NCBI RefSeq assembly: GCF_023953965.1
Contig: NZ_JAMLIX010000001.1
Coordinates: 682,001 to 746,000 of the forward strand
Source of the DNA: Bosea sp. (in: a-proteobacteria)
GTDB lineage: Bacteria; Pseudomonadota; Alphaproteobacteria; Rhizobiales; Beijerinckiaceae
Direction: 5' to 3'
Length of the DNA stretch: 64,000 nucleotides
The translations under genes were made by a program, and so were the position numbers. Below the pieces are notes generated by a model that had not been told where the DNA came from, ran no database searches, and saw nothing but the letters and a program-made list of their open reading frames with translations. This document shows, one piece after another, positions 56,361 to 64,000 of this stretch. Every line of letters starts with the position of its first letter. The stretch's first letter is position 1.

Positions 56361-56960
56361 ATGACCGCCGCCGCTTCGATTTCCCCACCCGACACGTCCG
56401 AGCTGCGCGCAGCGCTCGGCCCGCGCGCGATCGTGCTCGTCGGCATGATGGGCTCCGGCAAGAGCTCGGTCGGCCGGAGGCTCGCGGCGCGCCTTGGCCT
56501 GCCCTTCGTCGATGCCGACACCGAGATCGAGACGGCGGCGCAGATGACCATCCCCGAGATCTTCGCCCAGCGCGGCGAGGCCGAGTTCCGCGAGGGCGAG
56601 CGCCGGGTCATCGGCCGCGTGCTGACGACGCGGGCCCCGCTGGTGCTGGCGACCGGCGGCGGCGCCTTCATGAACGCGGAGACGCGCGAGCGCGTGAAGG
56701 AGCTCGGCATCTCGGTCTGGCTCAGGGCCGAGCCCGAGGTGCTGATGCGGCGCGTGCGCAAGCGCTCGAACCGGCCGCTGCTCCACACCGACGATCCGGA
56801 AACGACGCTGCGCCGCATGCTGGCCGAGCGCGAGCCGGTCTATGCGCTCGCCGACATCACCATCCAGTCGCGCGACGAGCCGCACGAGGTCGTGGTCGGC
56901 GACGCCATCGCCGCCCTGGGCGAGCATCTCAGGCTCGCGGCCGGGGTGGCCGCATCATGA
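56361..56960 (+). CDS. aroK: shikimate kinase
   Basis: 199 residues. Walker A GMMGSGKSSVGRRLA at about 28-41, DADTEIE, FREGERRVI, GGGAFM, and the lid RKRSNRPLL. Phosphorylates shikimate at O3 in the aromatic amino acid pathway. Stop overlaps the aroB start (ATGA). Confidence 0.95.
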   Translation: MTAAASISPPDTSELRAALGPRAIVLVGMMGSGKSSVGRRLAARLGLPFVDADTEIETAAQMTIPEIFAQRGEAEFREGERRVIGRVLTTRAPLVLATGGGAFMNAETRERVKELGISVWLRAEPEVLMRRVRKRSNRPLLHTDDPETTLRRMLAEREPVYALADITIQSRDEPHEVVVGDAIAALGEHLRLAAGVAAS

Positions 56961-58075
56961 CCGGCGCCCGCATCGTCGTGCCCGTCGCGCTCGAGGGCCG
57001 CGCCTACGACATCCATATCGGCCGCCACCAGCTCGGCGAGGCGGCGGCGCTGATCGCCGCCTTCGCGCCGGGCGCCAGGGCAGCCCTCGTCACCGACGAC
57101 AGCGTCGCCGCCCTGCACGGGGCGGCCTTCGAGAGCGCCCTGCAACAGCAAGGCGTCGCCGCGACGCGCATCACGATCCCGCCGGGCGAGGCGTCCAAAT
57201 CCTATCCCCAGTTCGTCGCGCTCTGCGATGCGCTGCTGGCGGCCAAGATCGAGCGCAACGACCTCGTCATCGCCTTCGGCGGCGGCGTCGTCGGCGATCT
57301 CACCGGCTTCGCGGCGGCGGTGCTGCGCCGCGGCGTGCGCTTCGTGCAGGTGCCGACCACGCTGCTCGCCCAGGTCGATTCCTCGGTCGGCGGCAAGACC
57401 GGCATCAACTCGCCGCACGGCAAGAACCTGATCGGCGCCTTCCACCAGCCGGCGCTGGTGATCGCCGACACGGCGCTGCTCGACACGCTGAGCGAGCGCG
57501 AGTTCAAGGCCGGCTATGCCGAGGTGGTGAAATACGGGCTGATCGACGATCCCGGCTTCTTCGACTGGTGCGAGGCGAACTGGAGCCGCGTCATCGCGGG
57601 CGGCCCGGAGCGCGACCATGCCGTCGCCGTCTCCTGCCGGGCGAAGGCTGCGATCGTCGCCCGCGACGAGCGCGAGGAGGGCGACCGGGCGCTGCTCAAT
57701 CTCGGCCACACCTTCGCCCATGCGCTGGAGCGGCTGACCAGCTACGATTCCAGCCGCCTCGTCCATGGCGAGGCGGTCGCGATCGGGCTCGCCCTCGCCT
57801 TCCGCTTCTCGCAGCGGCTGGGGCTTTGTTCGGGCCAGGACGCCGTCCGCGTATCGCGCCATCTCGACCATGTCGGCCTGCCGAGCCGGCTGCAGCAGGT
57901 GCCGGGCGGCGCCGGCGGCGCCGAGGCGATCGTCGAGGCGATGACGCAGGACAAGAAGGTCCGGCGGGGCGTCCTGACCTTCATCCTCGCCCGCGGCATC
58001 GGCCAGAGCTTCATCGCGCCGGGCGTGCCCGCAGACGAGGTGCGCGGCTTCATCGAGGCGGAGCTGGCGGGCTGA
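56957..58075 (+). CDS. aroB: 3-dehydroquinate synthase
   Basis: 372 residues: FGGGVVGDLTGFAAAVLRRGVRFVQVPTTLLAQVDSSVGGKTGINSPHGKNLIGAFHQP (NAD and zinc site), RDEREEGDRALLNLGHTFAHALE and LVHGEAVAIGLALA with the metal His ligands. Converts DAHP to 3-dehydroquinate. The aroK-aroB order is typical of alphaproteobacteria. Confidence 0.96.
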   Translation: MTGARIVVPVALEGRAYDIHIGRHQLGEAAALIAAFAPGARAALVTDDSVAALHGAAFESALQQQGVAATRITIPPGEASKSYPQFVALCDALLAAKIERNDLVIAFGGGVVGDLTGFAAAVLRRGVRFVQVPTTLLAQVDSSVGGKTGINSPHGKNLIGAFHQPALVIADTALLDTLSEREFKAGYAEVVKYGLIDDPGFFDWCEANWSRVIAGGPERDHAVAVSCRAKAAIVARDEREEGDRALLNLGHTFAHALERLTSYDSSRLVHGEAVAIGLALAFRFSQRLGLCSGQDAVRVSRHLDHVGLPSRLQQVPGGAGGAEAIVEAMTQDKKVRRGVLTFILARGIGQSFIAPGVPADEVRGFIEAELAG

Positions 58076-58084
58076 AGCCCGCCC

Positions 58085-59890
58085 TCACGCCGACGCGATC
58101 TTTTCGGCGAGCGGGCTCGGCGCGTTCTCCGCCGGCTTGTCGCTGACGAGGTACTGCGCCCGCGCCAGCGCCGCGAAGCGCCCGCCCCTGGCGACGAGCT
58201 CGTCGAAGCTGCCCATCTCCTCGACCTCACCCTGCTCGAAGACGAGGATGCGGTCGGCGTTGCGGATCGTCGCGAGGCGATGCGCGATGACGAAGGTGGT
58301 GCGGCCCTTCATCACCTCCTCCAGCGCCTTCTGCAGCTTGACCTCGGTCGCGGCGTCGAGCGCCGAGGTCGCCTCGTCGAGGATCAGGATCGGCGGGTTC
58401 TTGAGGAGCGCGCGCGCGATCGAGAAGCGCTGGCGCTCGCCGCCCGAGAGCGTGCGGCCGCGCTCGCCGACCAGCGTATCGAGCCCGTCGGGCTGGCGCG
58501 CCATCACCTCGGCGGCCTGCGCGCGCTCGAGCGCCTCCATCATCTCGGCGTCGGTCGCATCCGGCTTGCCGACGGTGAGGTTCTCGCGGATCGAGCGGGC
58601 GAACAGCATCGGCTCCTGGAAGACGACGCCGATATTGCGCCTGAGGGCCAACAGCGAGATCTCGCGGATATCGCTGCCGTCGACGGTGATCCGCCCCGAT
58701 TGCGGGTCGAAGGCGCGGTGCAGCAGGCCCAGCGTCGTCGACTTGCCCGAGCCGGTCGAGCCGACGACGGCGATCGTCTCGCCGGGCTTCACCGAGAAGG
58801 AGACGTCGCGCACTGCCGCCCGCTTGCCGTCATAGGAGAAGGAGACGTCCTCGAAGGCGACGGCACCCTCGAGCCGGCCCGGATCTTTGGCATTGGGCAG
58901 GTCGCGTACGCTCGGCAGCGTGTCGAGCACCTCGAAGAACTCGCGCATCTTCGGCGCCTGCATGAAGATGAAGTTGACGAAGCCGACGATCTGCTCGAGC
59001 CGCCCGACCAGCATGGTGGCGAAGCCCATGAAGGTGACGATCTCGCCGACCGTGGTCTCACCATGCATCAGGAGCCAGGTGCCGACGATGAAGATCAAGA
59101 GCACGGTCAGCGTCGCGGAGGCCCGCGTCGCGACATTGGCGACCGCCCACCAGGACAGGACCGGCAGCTGCGCCGCCAGCACATTGGCCATGGTCGAGCG
59201 CAGGCCGCGCACCTCCGCCTCGATGCGGGTGAAGCTCTGGATCACCGGCACGTTGCCGAGCGCGTCGGAGGCCCGCTCGGCGAGGTTGGAATGGTAGGTT
59301 TCGACATTGCGCTGCAGCCGGTCGGTCTTGCGCAGCACGAAGGCGGTGAGCGAGCCGAACAGCACGACGAGGCCGACGAGCAGGAGCCCGAGCTGCCAGT
59401 TCTTCCAGATCGTGAAGGGCAGGAGCACGAACAGCGCCACGGCCGAGGCGCAATGCTCGCGGAAGAAGGAGAGCCACAGCGCCCACAGCGCGTTGGTGCC
59501 GTCGAGCATCACCTTGAGCACGCGGCCGGAATGCGTCTGGGTATGGTAGGCGAGCGGCAGCGTCAGCGCATGCTCGAAATAGCGCGCCATGATCGTGAGC
59601 CGCGAGCGATGCGCCAGCCGGTCGGCCTGCAGCGCGACGAAGACGCCGAGCGCGATATTGGCGAGCCCGAAACCGACCCAGGCGGCGATCAGGAGGTTGA
59701 TGCCGGACCAGGTCACGGTCCCGCCCGCGGCCTGGATGCCGGTCAGCCTGTCGATCAGCGCGCCGAACAGCATCGGCTCGGCGAAGGCGACCGCAGCCAG
59801 CACGACATTGGCGAGCGCCAGGACGGCGCCCAGCCGTTTTTCCGGGCCGAGCTCACCGAGGACGCGGGCATAGAGCGAGAGCAGAGACAT
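58085..59890 (-). CDS. ndvA: NdvA/ChvA-like beta-1,2-glucan ABC exporter (ATPase-permease fusion)
   Basis: 601 residues. Six-helix exporter domain to about 320, with LPLAYHTQTHSGRVLKVMLDGTNALWALWLSFFREH typical of NdvA/ChvA. The nucleotide-binding domain has Walker A VGSTGSGKSTTLG, Q-loop VVFQEPMLFARSIRENL, LSGGERQRFSIARAL and Walker B ILILDEATSALD. Exports cyclic beta-1,2-glucan to the periplasm in Rhizobiales. Start at 59890 (MSLLSLYARVLGELG); twelve extra upstream codons are unlikely. Confidence 0.9.
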   Translation of the reverse strand: MSLLSLYARVLGELGPEKRLGAVLALANVVLAAVAFAEPMLFGALIDRLTGIQAAGGTVTWSGINLLIAAWVGFGLANIALGVFVALQADRLAHRSRLTIMARYFEHALTLPLAYHTQTHSGRVLKVMLDGTNALWALWLSFFREHCASAVALFVLLPFTIWKNWQLGLLLVGLVVLFGSLTAFVLRKTDRLQRNVETYHSNLAERASDALGNVPVIQSFTRIEAEVRGLRSTMANVLAAQLPVLSWWAVANVATRASATLTVLLIFIVGTWLLMHGETTVGEIVTFMGFATMLVGRLEQIVGFVNFIFMQAPKMREFFEVLDTLPSVRDLPNAKDPGRLEGAVAFEDVSFSYDGKRAAVRDVSFSVKPGETIAVVGSTGSGKSTTLGLLHRAFDPQSGRITVDGSDIREISLLALRRNIGVVFQEPMLFARSIRENLTVGKPDATDAEMMEALERAQAAEVMARQPDGLDTLVGERGRTLSGGERQRFSIARALLKNPPILILDEATSALDAATEVKLQKALEEVMKGRTTFVIAHRLATIRNADRILVFEQGEVEEMGSFDELVARGGRFAALARAQYLVSDKPAENAPSPLAEKIASA

Positions 59891-60031
59891 CGCGCCGAGC
59901 TTTAGCGGAACCGTCGCGCCGCGCAAATCGTCAACCTTAACGCTTCCTTCAAGGGCTGGTCCGTATCGTCGTTTCCAAAACCCGCTTGGCGGCTGCGCAT
60001 GACAGGACGGTTACGGCGTCGAGGAGGTGTC

Positions 60032-60609
60032 ATGGATCTTGCCACGGGCGTCGGGTTGTTTGCCGGCATCGGCGTGCTCGTCGGCCTGATCATGCTCGAT
60101 GGCGGCAACTTCAAGGCCTATTACGACGTCCACGCCGTGATCGTGATCTTCGGCGGCGCCACCGCCGCGACCATGATTCGCTTTCCCTTTTCCGTCATCC
60201 TGCACGGCCTGCCGGTGGGCGCGCGCTTCGCCTTCACCATGAGCGCGAGCCATCCCCACGAGCTGATCGACGAGATCACCCGCGTCGCCGAGATCGCGCG
60301 CAAGAGCGGGCCGGTCGCGCTCGACCGACACGCCGGGCCCGAGCCGGCACAACCAGAAGGACGACGGGCTGCTCTCGGCGACCTTCGAGCGCGGCTTCGC
60401 TCTCGCCGCCGCCTCGCTCCGGCAGGCGCTGCGCGACATGCCCGAGATCGCCGAGGTCTCGCGCAACGTCCTGGCCGAGGTCTCGGAAGCCCGGCCGGGG
60501 CGACACCGAGCCGCTGATCAAGGACAATCCCTACCTGCCCTATAACCGCCGCGTCGGCATCGTGCTGAAGGCCGAGGCGCCGCCGCTGCCGAACGGCTTC
60601 AAGCCTTAA
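60032..60609 (+). pseudogene. motA/motB-like remnant with two internal deletions
   Basis: Three pieces in three frames. 60032 to ~60330 encodes a MotA/PomA-type N-terminus (DLATGVGLFAGIGVLVGLIMLDGGNFKAYYDVHAVIVIFGG, then IRFPFSVILHGLPVGARFAFTM). About 60345-60495 encodes a MotB-like middle (LLSATFERGFALAAASLRQALRDMPEIAEVSRNVLAEVSEA). 60499-60609 encodes an OmpA/MotB C-terminus (GDTEPLIKDNPYLPYNRRVGIVLKAEAPPLP). Most of both genes is missing, so neither proton channel nor peptidoglycan-binding partner can be made. GAGGAGGTG precedes the ATG. Confidence 0.75.
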
Positions 60610-60881
60610 GTACGCAGCGCCTCCGCCAGCGCCTCCGCCGTCACCTCGGCCAGCGCCATCGGCAGCTTGTAGGCCTGCGTCTTCGCGCCGGGCTTCATCA
60701 CCAGGATCACCGTCTCGCTGCCCGGGCAGGCGGGATCGGCGCAGATGATCTCGTTGACGGCGACCGCCGCCGTCCCGGACAGGCCGAGTAGATCCCTGAC
60801 CTGTCCCTTCAGCCGCTCGGCCAGGGCCTTCGTCTCACCGCGCCTGCGCGCCTCGCCCGCGCCGAAGAGACCGAAGCGCAT
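60606..60881 (-). CDS. small conserved protein, unknown function
   Basis: 91 residues: ETKALAERLKGQVRDLLGLSGTAAVAVNEIICADPACPGSETVILVMKPGAKTQAYKLPMALAEVTAEALAEAL. The segment with two Cys (ICADPACPG) could bind metal or form a disulfide, but I recognise no named family. It lies 6 bp after the WD40 gene on the same strand and may belong to the same transcript as the zinc genes. Confidence 0.7.
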   Translation of the reverse strand: MRFGLFGAGEARRRGETKALAERLKGQVRDLLGLSGTAAVAVNEIICADPACPGSETVILVMKPGAKTQAYKLPMALAEVTAEALAEALRT

Positions 60882-60887
60882 GCCGTC

Positions 60888-61895
60888 TCAGCCCGGCAGG
60901 GCGAGCACGCCGGCGGCGCCGTCCTCGGCGCCGAAGGCGAGGCGCTTGCCGGCCTTGTCCCAGGCGAAGGCGCTGATGCCGCTGCCGCGCTCGGCCGGCC
61001 GCACCAGCAGTTCGGAGCCGTCGGTCAGCCTGACCAGCAGGACGCAGCCGTCGTCATAGCCGATCGCCAGGACCAGCGCGCCCGGATGGAAGGCGACGCG
61101 GGTGACGCGGGCGCGGCGCACGCCGCATTCGCGCGGGGCCTTGCCCTGCGGCCCGTCGCCCTGGAACGGCCAGACGATCGCGCCGTCCGCCCCGCTCGAG
61201 GCAAGCCAGAGCCCGTCATGCGACCATGAGAGCGAGCGGGGCTTGGCCGGATAGCCGGTCATCCGCATATGGCCGGGCTTGTCGCCGAGCTTCCAGCCAT
61301 GCAGCGCGTTCTCCTGCATGGAGGAGACGACGAAGCGCCCGTCCGGCGACCAGGTCACGTCGACATGCGCGCCCTTCCACTCCAGGAATTCCGGCTTCGC
61401 CTCGGTGTTGGGATACCAGAGCAGGACGCCGCTCATCTGGGCGATGGCGAGGCGATAGCCTTTCGGCGCGAAGACGAGACCTTGTGGCGTGCTCGCCACC
61501 TCCAGCGTGCGCAGGCGGCCCTTCTCGTCGCGGGCCGTGACGCTCTTGCCGCTGTTCCAGGCGAGGTTGCCGGATGCGGAGAGCACGATCGCGTCGACCC
61601 AGCGGCGCTTGCCGTCCTTCGCCAGCTCCTCGGGCGCGCCCTCGAAGCGCGTCACGACGACGCGCCCGTCGTCGCCGCCCGAGATCAGGCGCTCGCCGTC
61701 GCCGCTGGCGCAGAGGAGGCCGCCGGCATGGGCCTCGACCATATCGGCCGCGCCGTCGCGCCAGCGCAGCACGCGCCCGTCGGCGAGCGCGAGCGCGAGC
61801 CCCTGCTTCAGCCAGCGCGCGGCGACGACATGCGTGCCGGCGGCGATCGGAGTGACATGCTCGCGCAGCGAGACGGGCTGGGTCATCGTGGTCAT
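60888..61895 (-). CDS. WD40 repeat protein
   Basis: 335 residues, no signal peptide, hence cytoplasmic. Beta-propeller repeats are recognisable by WS/GD-type ends: DGRVLRWRDGAADMV, DDGRVVVTRFEGA, VTWSPDGRFVVSSMQENALHGWKLGD, LSWSHDGLWLASSGADGAIVWPFQG, FAWDKAGKRLAFGAEDGAAGVLALPG. It sits 14 bp downstream of a COG0523 GTPase gene. A scaffold or metal-chaperone partner role in zinc homeostasis is an inference from context. Confidence 0.85.
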   Translation of the reverse strand: MTTMTQPVSLREHVTPIAAGTHVVAARWLKQGLALALADGRVLRWRDGAADMVEAHAGGLLCASGDGERLISGGDDGRVVVTRFEGAPEELAKDGKRRWVDAIVLSASGNLAWNSGKSVTARDEKGRLRTLEVASTPQGLVFAPKGYRLAIAQMSGVLLWYPNTEAKPEFLEWKGAHVDVTWSPDGRFVVSSMQENALHGWKLGDKPGHMRMTGYPAKPRSLSWSHDGLWLASSGADGAIVWPFQGDGPQGKAPRECGVRRARVTRVAFHPGALVLAIGYDDGCVLLVRLTDGSELLVRPAERGSGISAFAWDKAGKRLAFGAEDGAAGVLALPG

Positions 61896-61909
61896 GGCGC
61901 GGCTTTACC

Positions 61910-62872
61910 TCAGGCCGCGCAGGCTTCAAACCCCTTGCGCAGATCATCCTCGTCGAGGCCGCGCCCGATCAGGACGAGGCGGCTCTCGCGCGTCTCGCCG
62001 GCCTTCCAGTCGCGCTGGAGGTCGCCGTCGAGGATCATGTGCACGCCCTGGAAGACGAAGCGGCGCGGCTCGTCCTTGAAGGCGAGGATGCCCTTGGAGC
62101 GCAGGATGTTCGGCCCCTGGATCTGGGCGACGTCGTTGATCCACGGCATGAACTTATGGGGATCGACATCGCCCGGCACCGTCAGCGAGATCGAGCGGAC
62201 GTCCTCGGCATGGTGGTGATGATGCCCGGCCTCGAGGAAATCCGGCTCGATGTCGAGGATGCGGTCGAGGTCGAAGGCGTTGCGGTCGAGCAGGCCGGCG
62301 ATGTCGACGTCGCAGCGCTGCGCCCTATGCAGCTTGGCATAGGGGTTGATGGCACGGATCGCGGCCTCGACCTCGGTCAGTTCCTCGGCCGTCACCAGAT
62401 CGGTCTTGTTGAGGACGATGACGTCGGCGAAGGCGATCTGGTTCTTCGCCTCGGGCGCGTCCTTCAGCCGGTCCTTCAGCCATTTCGCGTCGGTGACGGT
62501 GACGACCGCGTCGAGGCGGGTGGCGTCGCCGACATCCTGGTCGACGAAGAAGGTCTGCGCGACCGGGGCGGGATCGGCGAGGCCGGTGGTCTCGACGATG
62601 ATCGCGTCGAACTTGCCCTTGCGCTTCATCAGCCCGTCGAGGATGCGGATCAGGTCGCCGCGCACGGTGCAGCAGATGCAGCCGTTGTTCATCTCGAAGA
62701 TTTCCTCGTCGGCGCCGACGATCAGGTCGCCGTCGATGCCGGCCTCGCCGAACTCGTTGACGATGACGGCGAACTTCTTGCCGTGGTCCTCGGTCAGGAT
62801 GCGGTTGAGGAGCGTGGTCTTGCCGGCGCCCAGATAGCCGGTGAGCACCGTGACGGGGATCTTTTCGGACAT
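61910..62872 (-). CDS. COG0523 (CobW/ZigA-type) GTP-binding metallochaperone
   Basis: 320 residues. G1 motif GYLGAGKTTLLN at about 12-23, metal-binding CxCC as NNGCICCTV (C65, C67, C68), ETTGLADPAPV, NKTDL, a His-rich loop AGHHHHHAED near 217, and the CobW C-terminal domain. This subgroup transfers zinc to client proteins when zinc is scarce. Its position directly after znuA supports a zinc role rather than cobalamin synthesis. Confidence 0.93.
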   Translation of the reverse strand: MSEKIPVTVLTGYLGAGKTTLLNRILTEDHGKKFAVIVNEFGEAGIDGDLIVGADEEIFEMNNGCICCTVRGDLIRILDGLMKRKGKFDAIIVETTGLADPAPVAQTFFVDQDVGDATRLDAVVTVTDAKWLKDRLKDAPEAKNQIAFADVIVLNKTDLVTAEELTEVEAAIRAINPYAKLHRAQRCDVDIAGLLDRNAFDLDRILDIEPDFLEAGHHHHHAEDVRSISLTVPGDVDPHKFMPWINDVAQIQGPNILRSKGILAFKDEPRRFVFQGVHMILDGDLQRDWKAGETRESRLVLIGRGLDEDDLRKGFEACAA

Positions 62873-62912
62873 GTCTCGACCTTGCTGACAGCGCGGGGAG
62901 GACGCGGCCCGG

Positions 62913-63866
62913 TCAGGCCGGGCCGGCGGCGAGCGCCTTCTCGATCTCGCTTATATTGTGCTTCATCATGTCGATGTAAGTCCCCGCCGGCCCGGAAGCG
63001 GCGGAGAGCGCGTCGGAATAGAGCTCGCCGCCGATCCTGGCGCCGCTCTCCCTGGCGATCTGCTCGATCAGGCGCGGATTGGTGATGTTCTCCAGGAACA
63101 CCGCCGGCACCTTCTGCGCCTTGATCTGGCGGATGATGCGCGCCACGTCCCTGGCGGAGGCCTCGGCTTCCGTCGAGACGCCCTGCGGCGCCAGGAACTC
63201 GATGCCGTAAGCCTTGACGAAATAGCCGAAGGCGTCGTGGGTGGTGATCGCCTTGCGCCGCTGCGCCGGAATGCGCGCGACCGCCGCCTTCACCTCCGCT
63301 TCCGTCGCGTCGAGCCTGGCGAGATAGGCCGCCGCATTGGCATCGTAGACCGCCTTGCCGGCCGGATCGGCGGCAGCGAGCGCATCGCGGATATTGGCGA
63401 CGTAGACCTTGGCGTTGGCGATGCTCTGCCAGGCATGCGGATCGTCATGGCCGTGGGCGTGGCCATGGCCGCCCTTGCCCGCGTGCTCCTGCTCGGCCGC
63501 CTCGATCGGCTCGATGCCCTTGGTCGCGGTCACGAGCGCAGCCTTCGTGCCGGAGGATTTGACGAGCCGCGGCAACCAGCCTTCGAGATGCAGGCCGTTG
63601 ATGAAGACGAGCTTCGCCGCGGAGAGCGCTTTCGCGTCGGCGGGCGTCGGCGAATAGACATGGGCGTCGCCATCGGGCCCGACGAGCGAGGTCACGCCGA
63701 CACGGTCGCCACCGACCTGCCTCACGAAATCGGCGAGGATCGAGAAGCTCGCCACCACCGGCAGCTTCGCTTGCGCGTTCTCCTGGGCGGAAACGCCGCC
63801 GGCAGGCCCGGCAATCGCGGCCAGTCCGAGAACGAGACCGACGACGAGGGCACGACGATCCGGCAT
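62913..63866 (-). CDS. znuA: zinc ABC transporter substrate-binding protein
   Basis: 317 residues. Signal peptide LVVGLVLGLAAIAGPAGGVSAQ, then VASFSILADFVRQVGGDRVGVTSLVGPDGDAHVYSPTPAD with a zinc His, the His-rich acidic loop GKGGHGHAHGHDDPHAWQ, and TTHDAFGYFVKAYGIEFL with a further His ligand. High-affinity periplasmic zinc capture. A Zur-like box overlaps its 5' region. Confidence 0.93.
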   Translation of the reverse strand: MPDRRALVVGLVLGLAAIAGPAGGVSAQENAQAKLPVVASFSILADFVRQVGGDRVGVTSLVGPDGDAHVYSPTPADAKALSAAKLVFINGLHLEGWLPRLVKSSGTKAALVTATKGIEPIEAAEQEHAGKGGHGHAHGHDDPHAWQSIANAKVYVANIRDALAAADPAGKAVYDANAAAYLARLDATEAEVKAAVARIPAQRRKAITTHDAFGYFVKAYGIEFLAPQGVSTEAEASARDVARIIRQIKAQKVPAVFLENITNPRLIEQIARESGARIGGELYSDALSAASGPAGTYIDMMKHNISEIEKALAAGPA

Positions 63867-63884
63867 GAGCGGGCTCCATAAATT

Positions 63885-63902
63885 GAAACGATATAACGTT
63901 TC
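63885..63902. promoter_or_regulatory. candidate Zur operator upstream of znuA
   Basis: GAAACGATATAACGTTTC is an 18-bp dyad (GAAACG/CGTTTC around an AT core) in the style of alphaproteobacterial Zur boxes. It ends 19 bp before the znuA start codon and touches the stop codon of the upstream permease gene. Confidence 0.7.
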
Positions 63903-64000
63903 TATCTCTGGAGATGGGCGCGTGGCAAGAGGCGGCGCGCAAGCCCCTCCTGCGTGCCGAACAGGAGCGAGCCGATATAAACCGCCCCGGCGGCGAGGAT
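63902..64000 (-). CDS. znuB: metal ABC transporter permease, C-terminal end (partial)
   Basis: The last 32 codons of a minus-strand gene continuing past the right edge: AGAVYIGSLLFGTQEGLARRLLPRAHLQR then TAG. A hydrophobic helix followed by a basic RRLLPRxHL tail is typical of ZnuB/AztB-type permeases. The direct adjacency to znuA supports this. Only a fragment is visible. Confidence 0.6.
   Translation of the reverse strand: MLAAGAVYIGSLLFGTQEGLARRLLPRAHLQR

Overview
The window is a high-GC alphaproteobacterial chromosome segment. It most resembles the Hyphomicrobiales, and Bosea-like genomes in particular. That is an inference from the strong GC bias, the NdvA-type glucan exporter, the nirK/nirV denitrification locus and a Zur-type operator. 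No rRNA or marker gene is present to prove the genus.

Layout. (1) 1-5225, plus strand: a denitrification locus with a polytopic membrane protein, a DUF2249 protein, a DUF59/MIP18-type protein, the copper nitrite reductase gene nirK (FNR/NnrR-type box upstream), nirV, and norE/norF-like genes. hemN (5298-6641, minus) converges on it across a perfect palindrome. (2) 5298-16501, minus strand: HAD hydrolase, phnE2, phnE1, phnC, phnD, a DeoR regulator, an RpiR regulator, and an oligopeptide-type ABC transporter (permeases C and B, binding protein) without ATPase genes. (3) 16788-25191: a complete Liv-type ABC operon (livKHMGF), two D-2-hydroxyacid dehydrogenases and a gamma-glutamyltransferase.

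(4) 25270-50324: a genomic island of about 25 kb in the 3' end of tRNA-Ala(CGC). A perfect 29-bp direct repeat flanks it, and the outer copy is a fragment of the tRNA 3' end. A tyrosine integrase sits just inside the left end. The island also separates the tRNA from its hairpin terminator, half of which remains at the left boundary. Its cargo is a scrambled acyl-CoA/organic-acid catabolic set: ETF genes, a CaiB remnant, acyl-CoA dehydrogenase, a truncated CoA-transferase, an MmgE/PrpD remnant, three orphan NMT1-type binding proteins, two paralogous 309-aa dehydrogenases, a truncated aminotransferase, a truncated SDR, ScoAB CoA-transferase, and GntR, LysR and ScfR/RamB-like regulators. An IS3-family and an IS21-family element interrupt it. 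Many genes are cut at junctions, so it reads as a decaying mosaic. No conjugation genes are visible.

(5) 50308-64000, chromosome again: tRNA-Ala, yggT, a GGT-family protein, an amidase, a DUF167 protein, beta-carbonic anhydrase, xerD with a small membrane protein, aroK-aroB, an ndvA-like exporter, a doubly deleted motAB-like remnant, a small conserved protein, and a zinc locus (znuB end, Zur box, znuA, COG0523 GTPase, WD40 protein).

How genes work together: nirK, nirV, norEF and hemN fit low-oxygen nitrite respiration and haem supply. The znu/COG0523 genes fit zinc-limitation control. The island's binding proteins, dehydrogenases and CoA enzymes suggest capture and beta-oxidation-like breakdown of an unidentified carboxylic acid, now partly inactivated.
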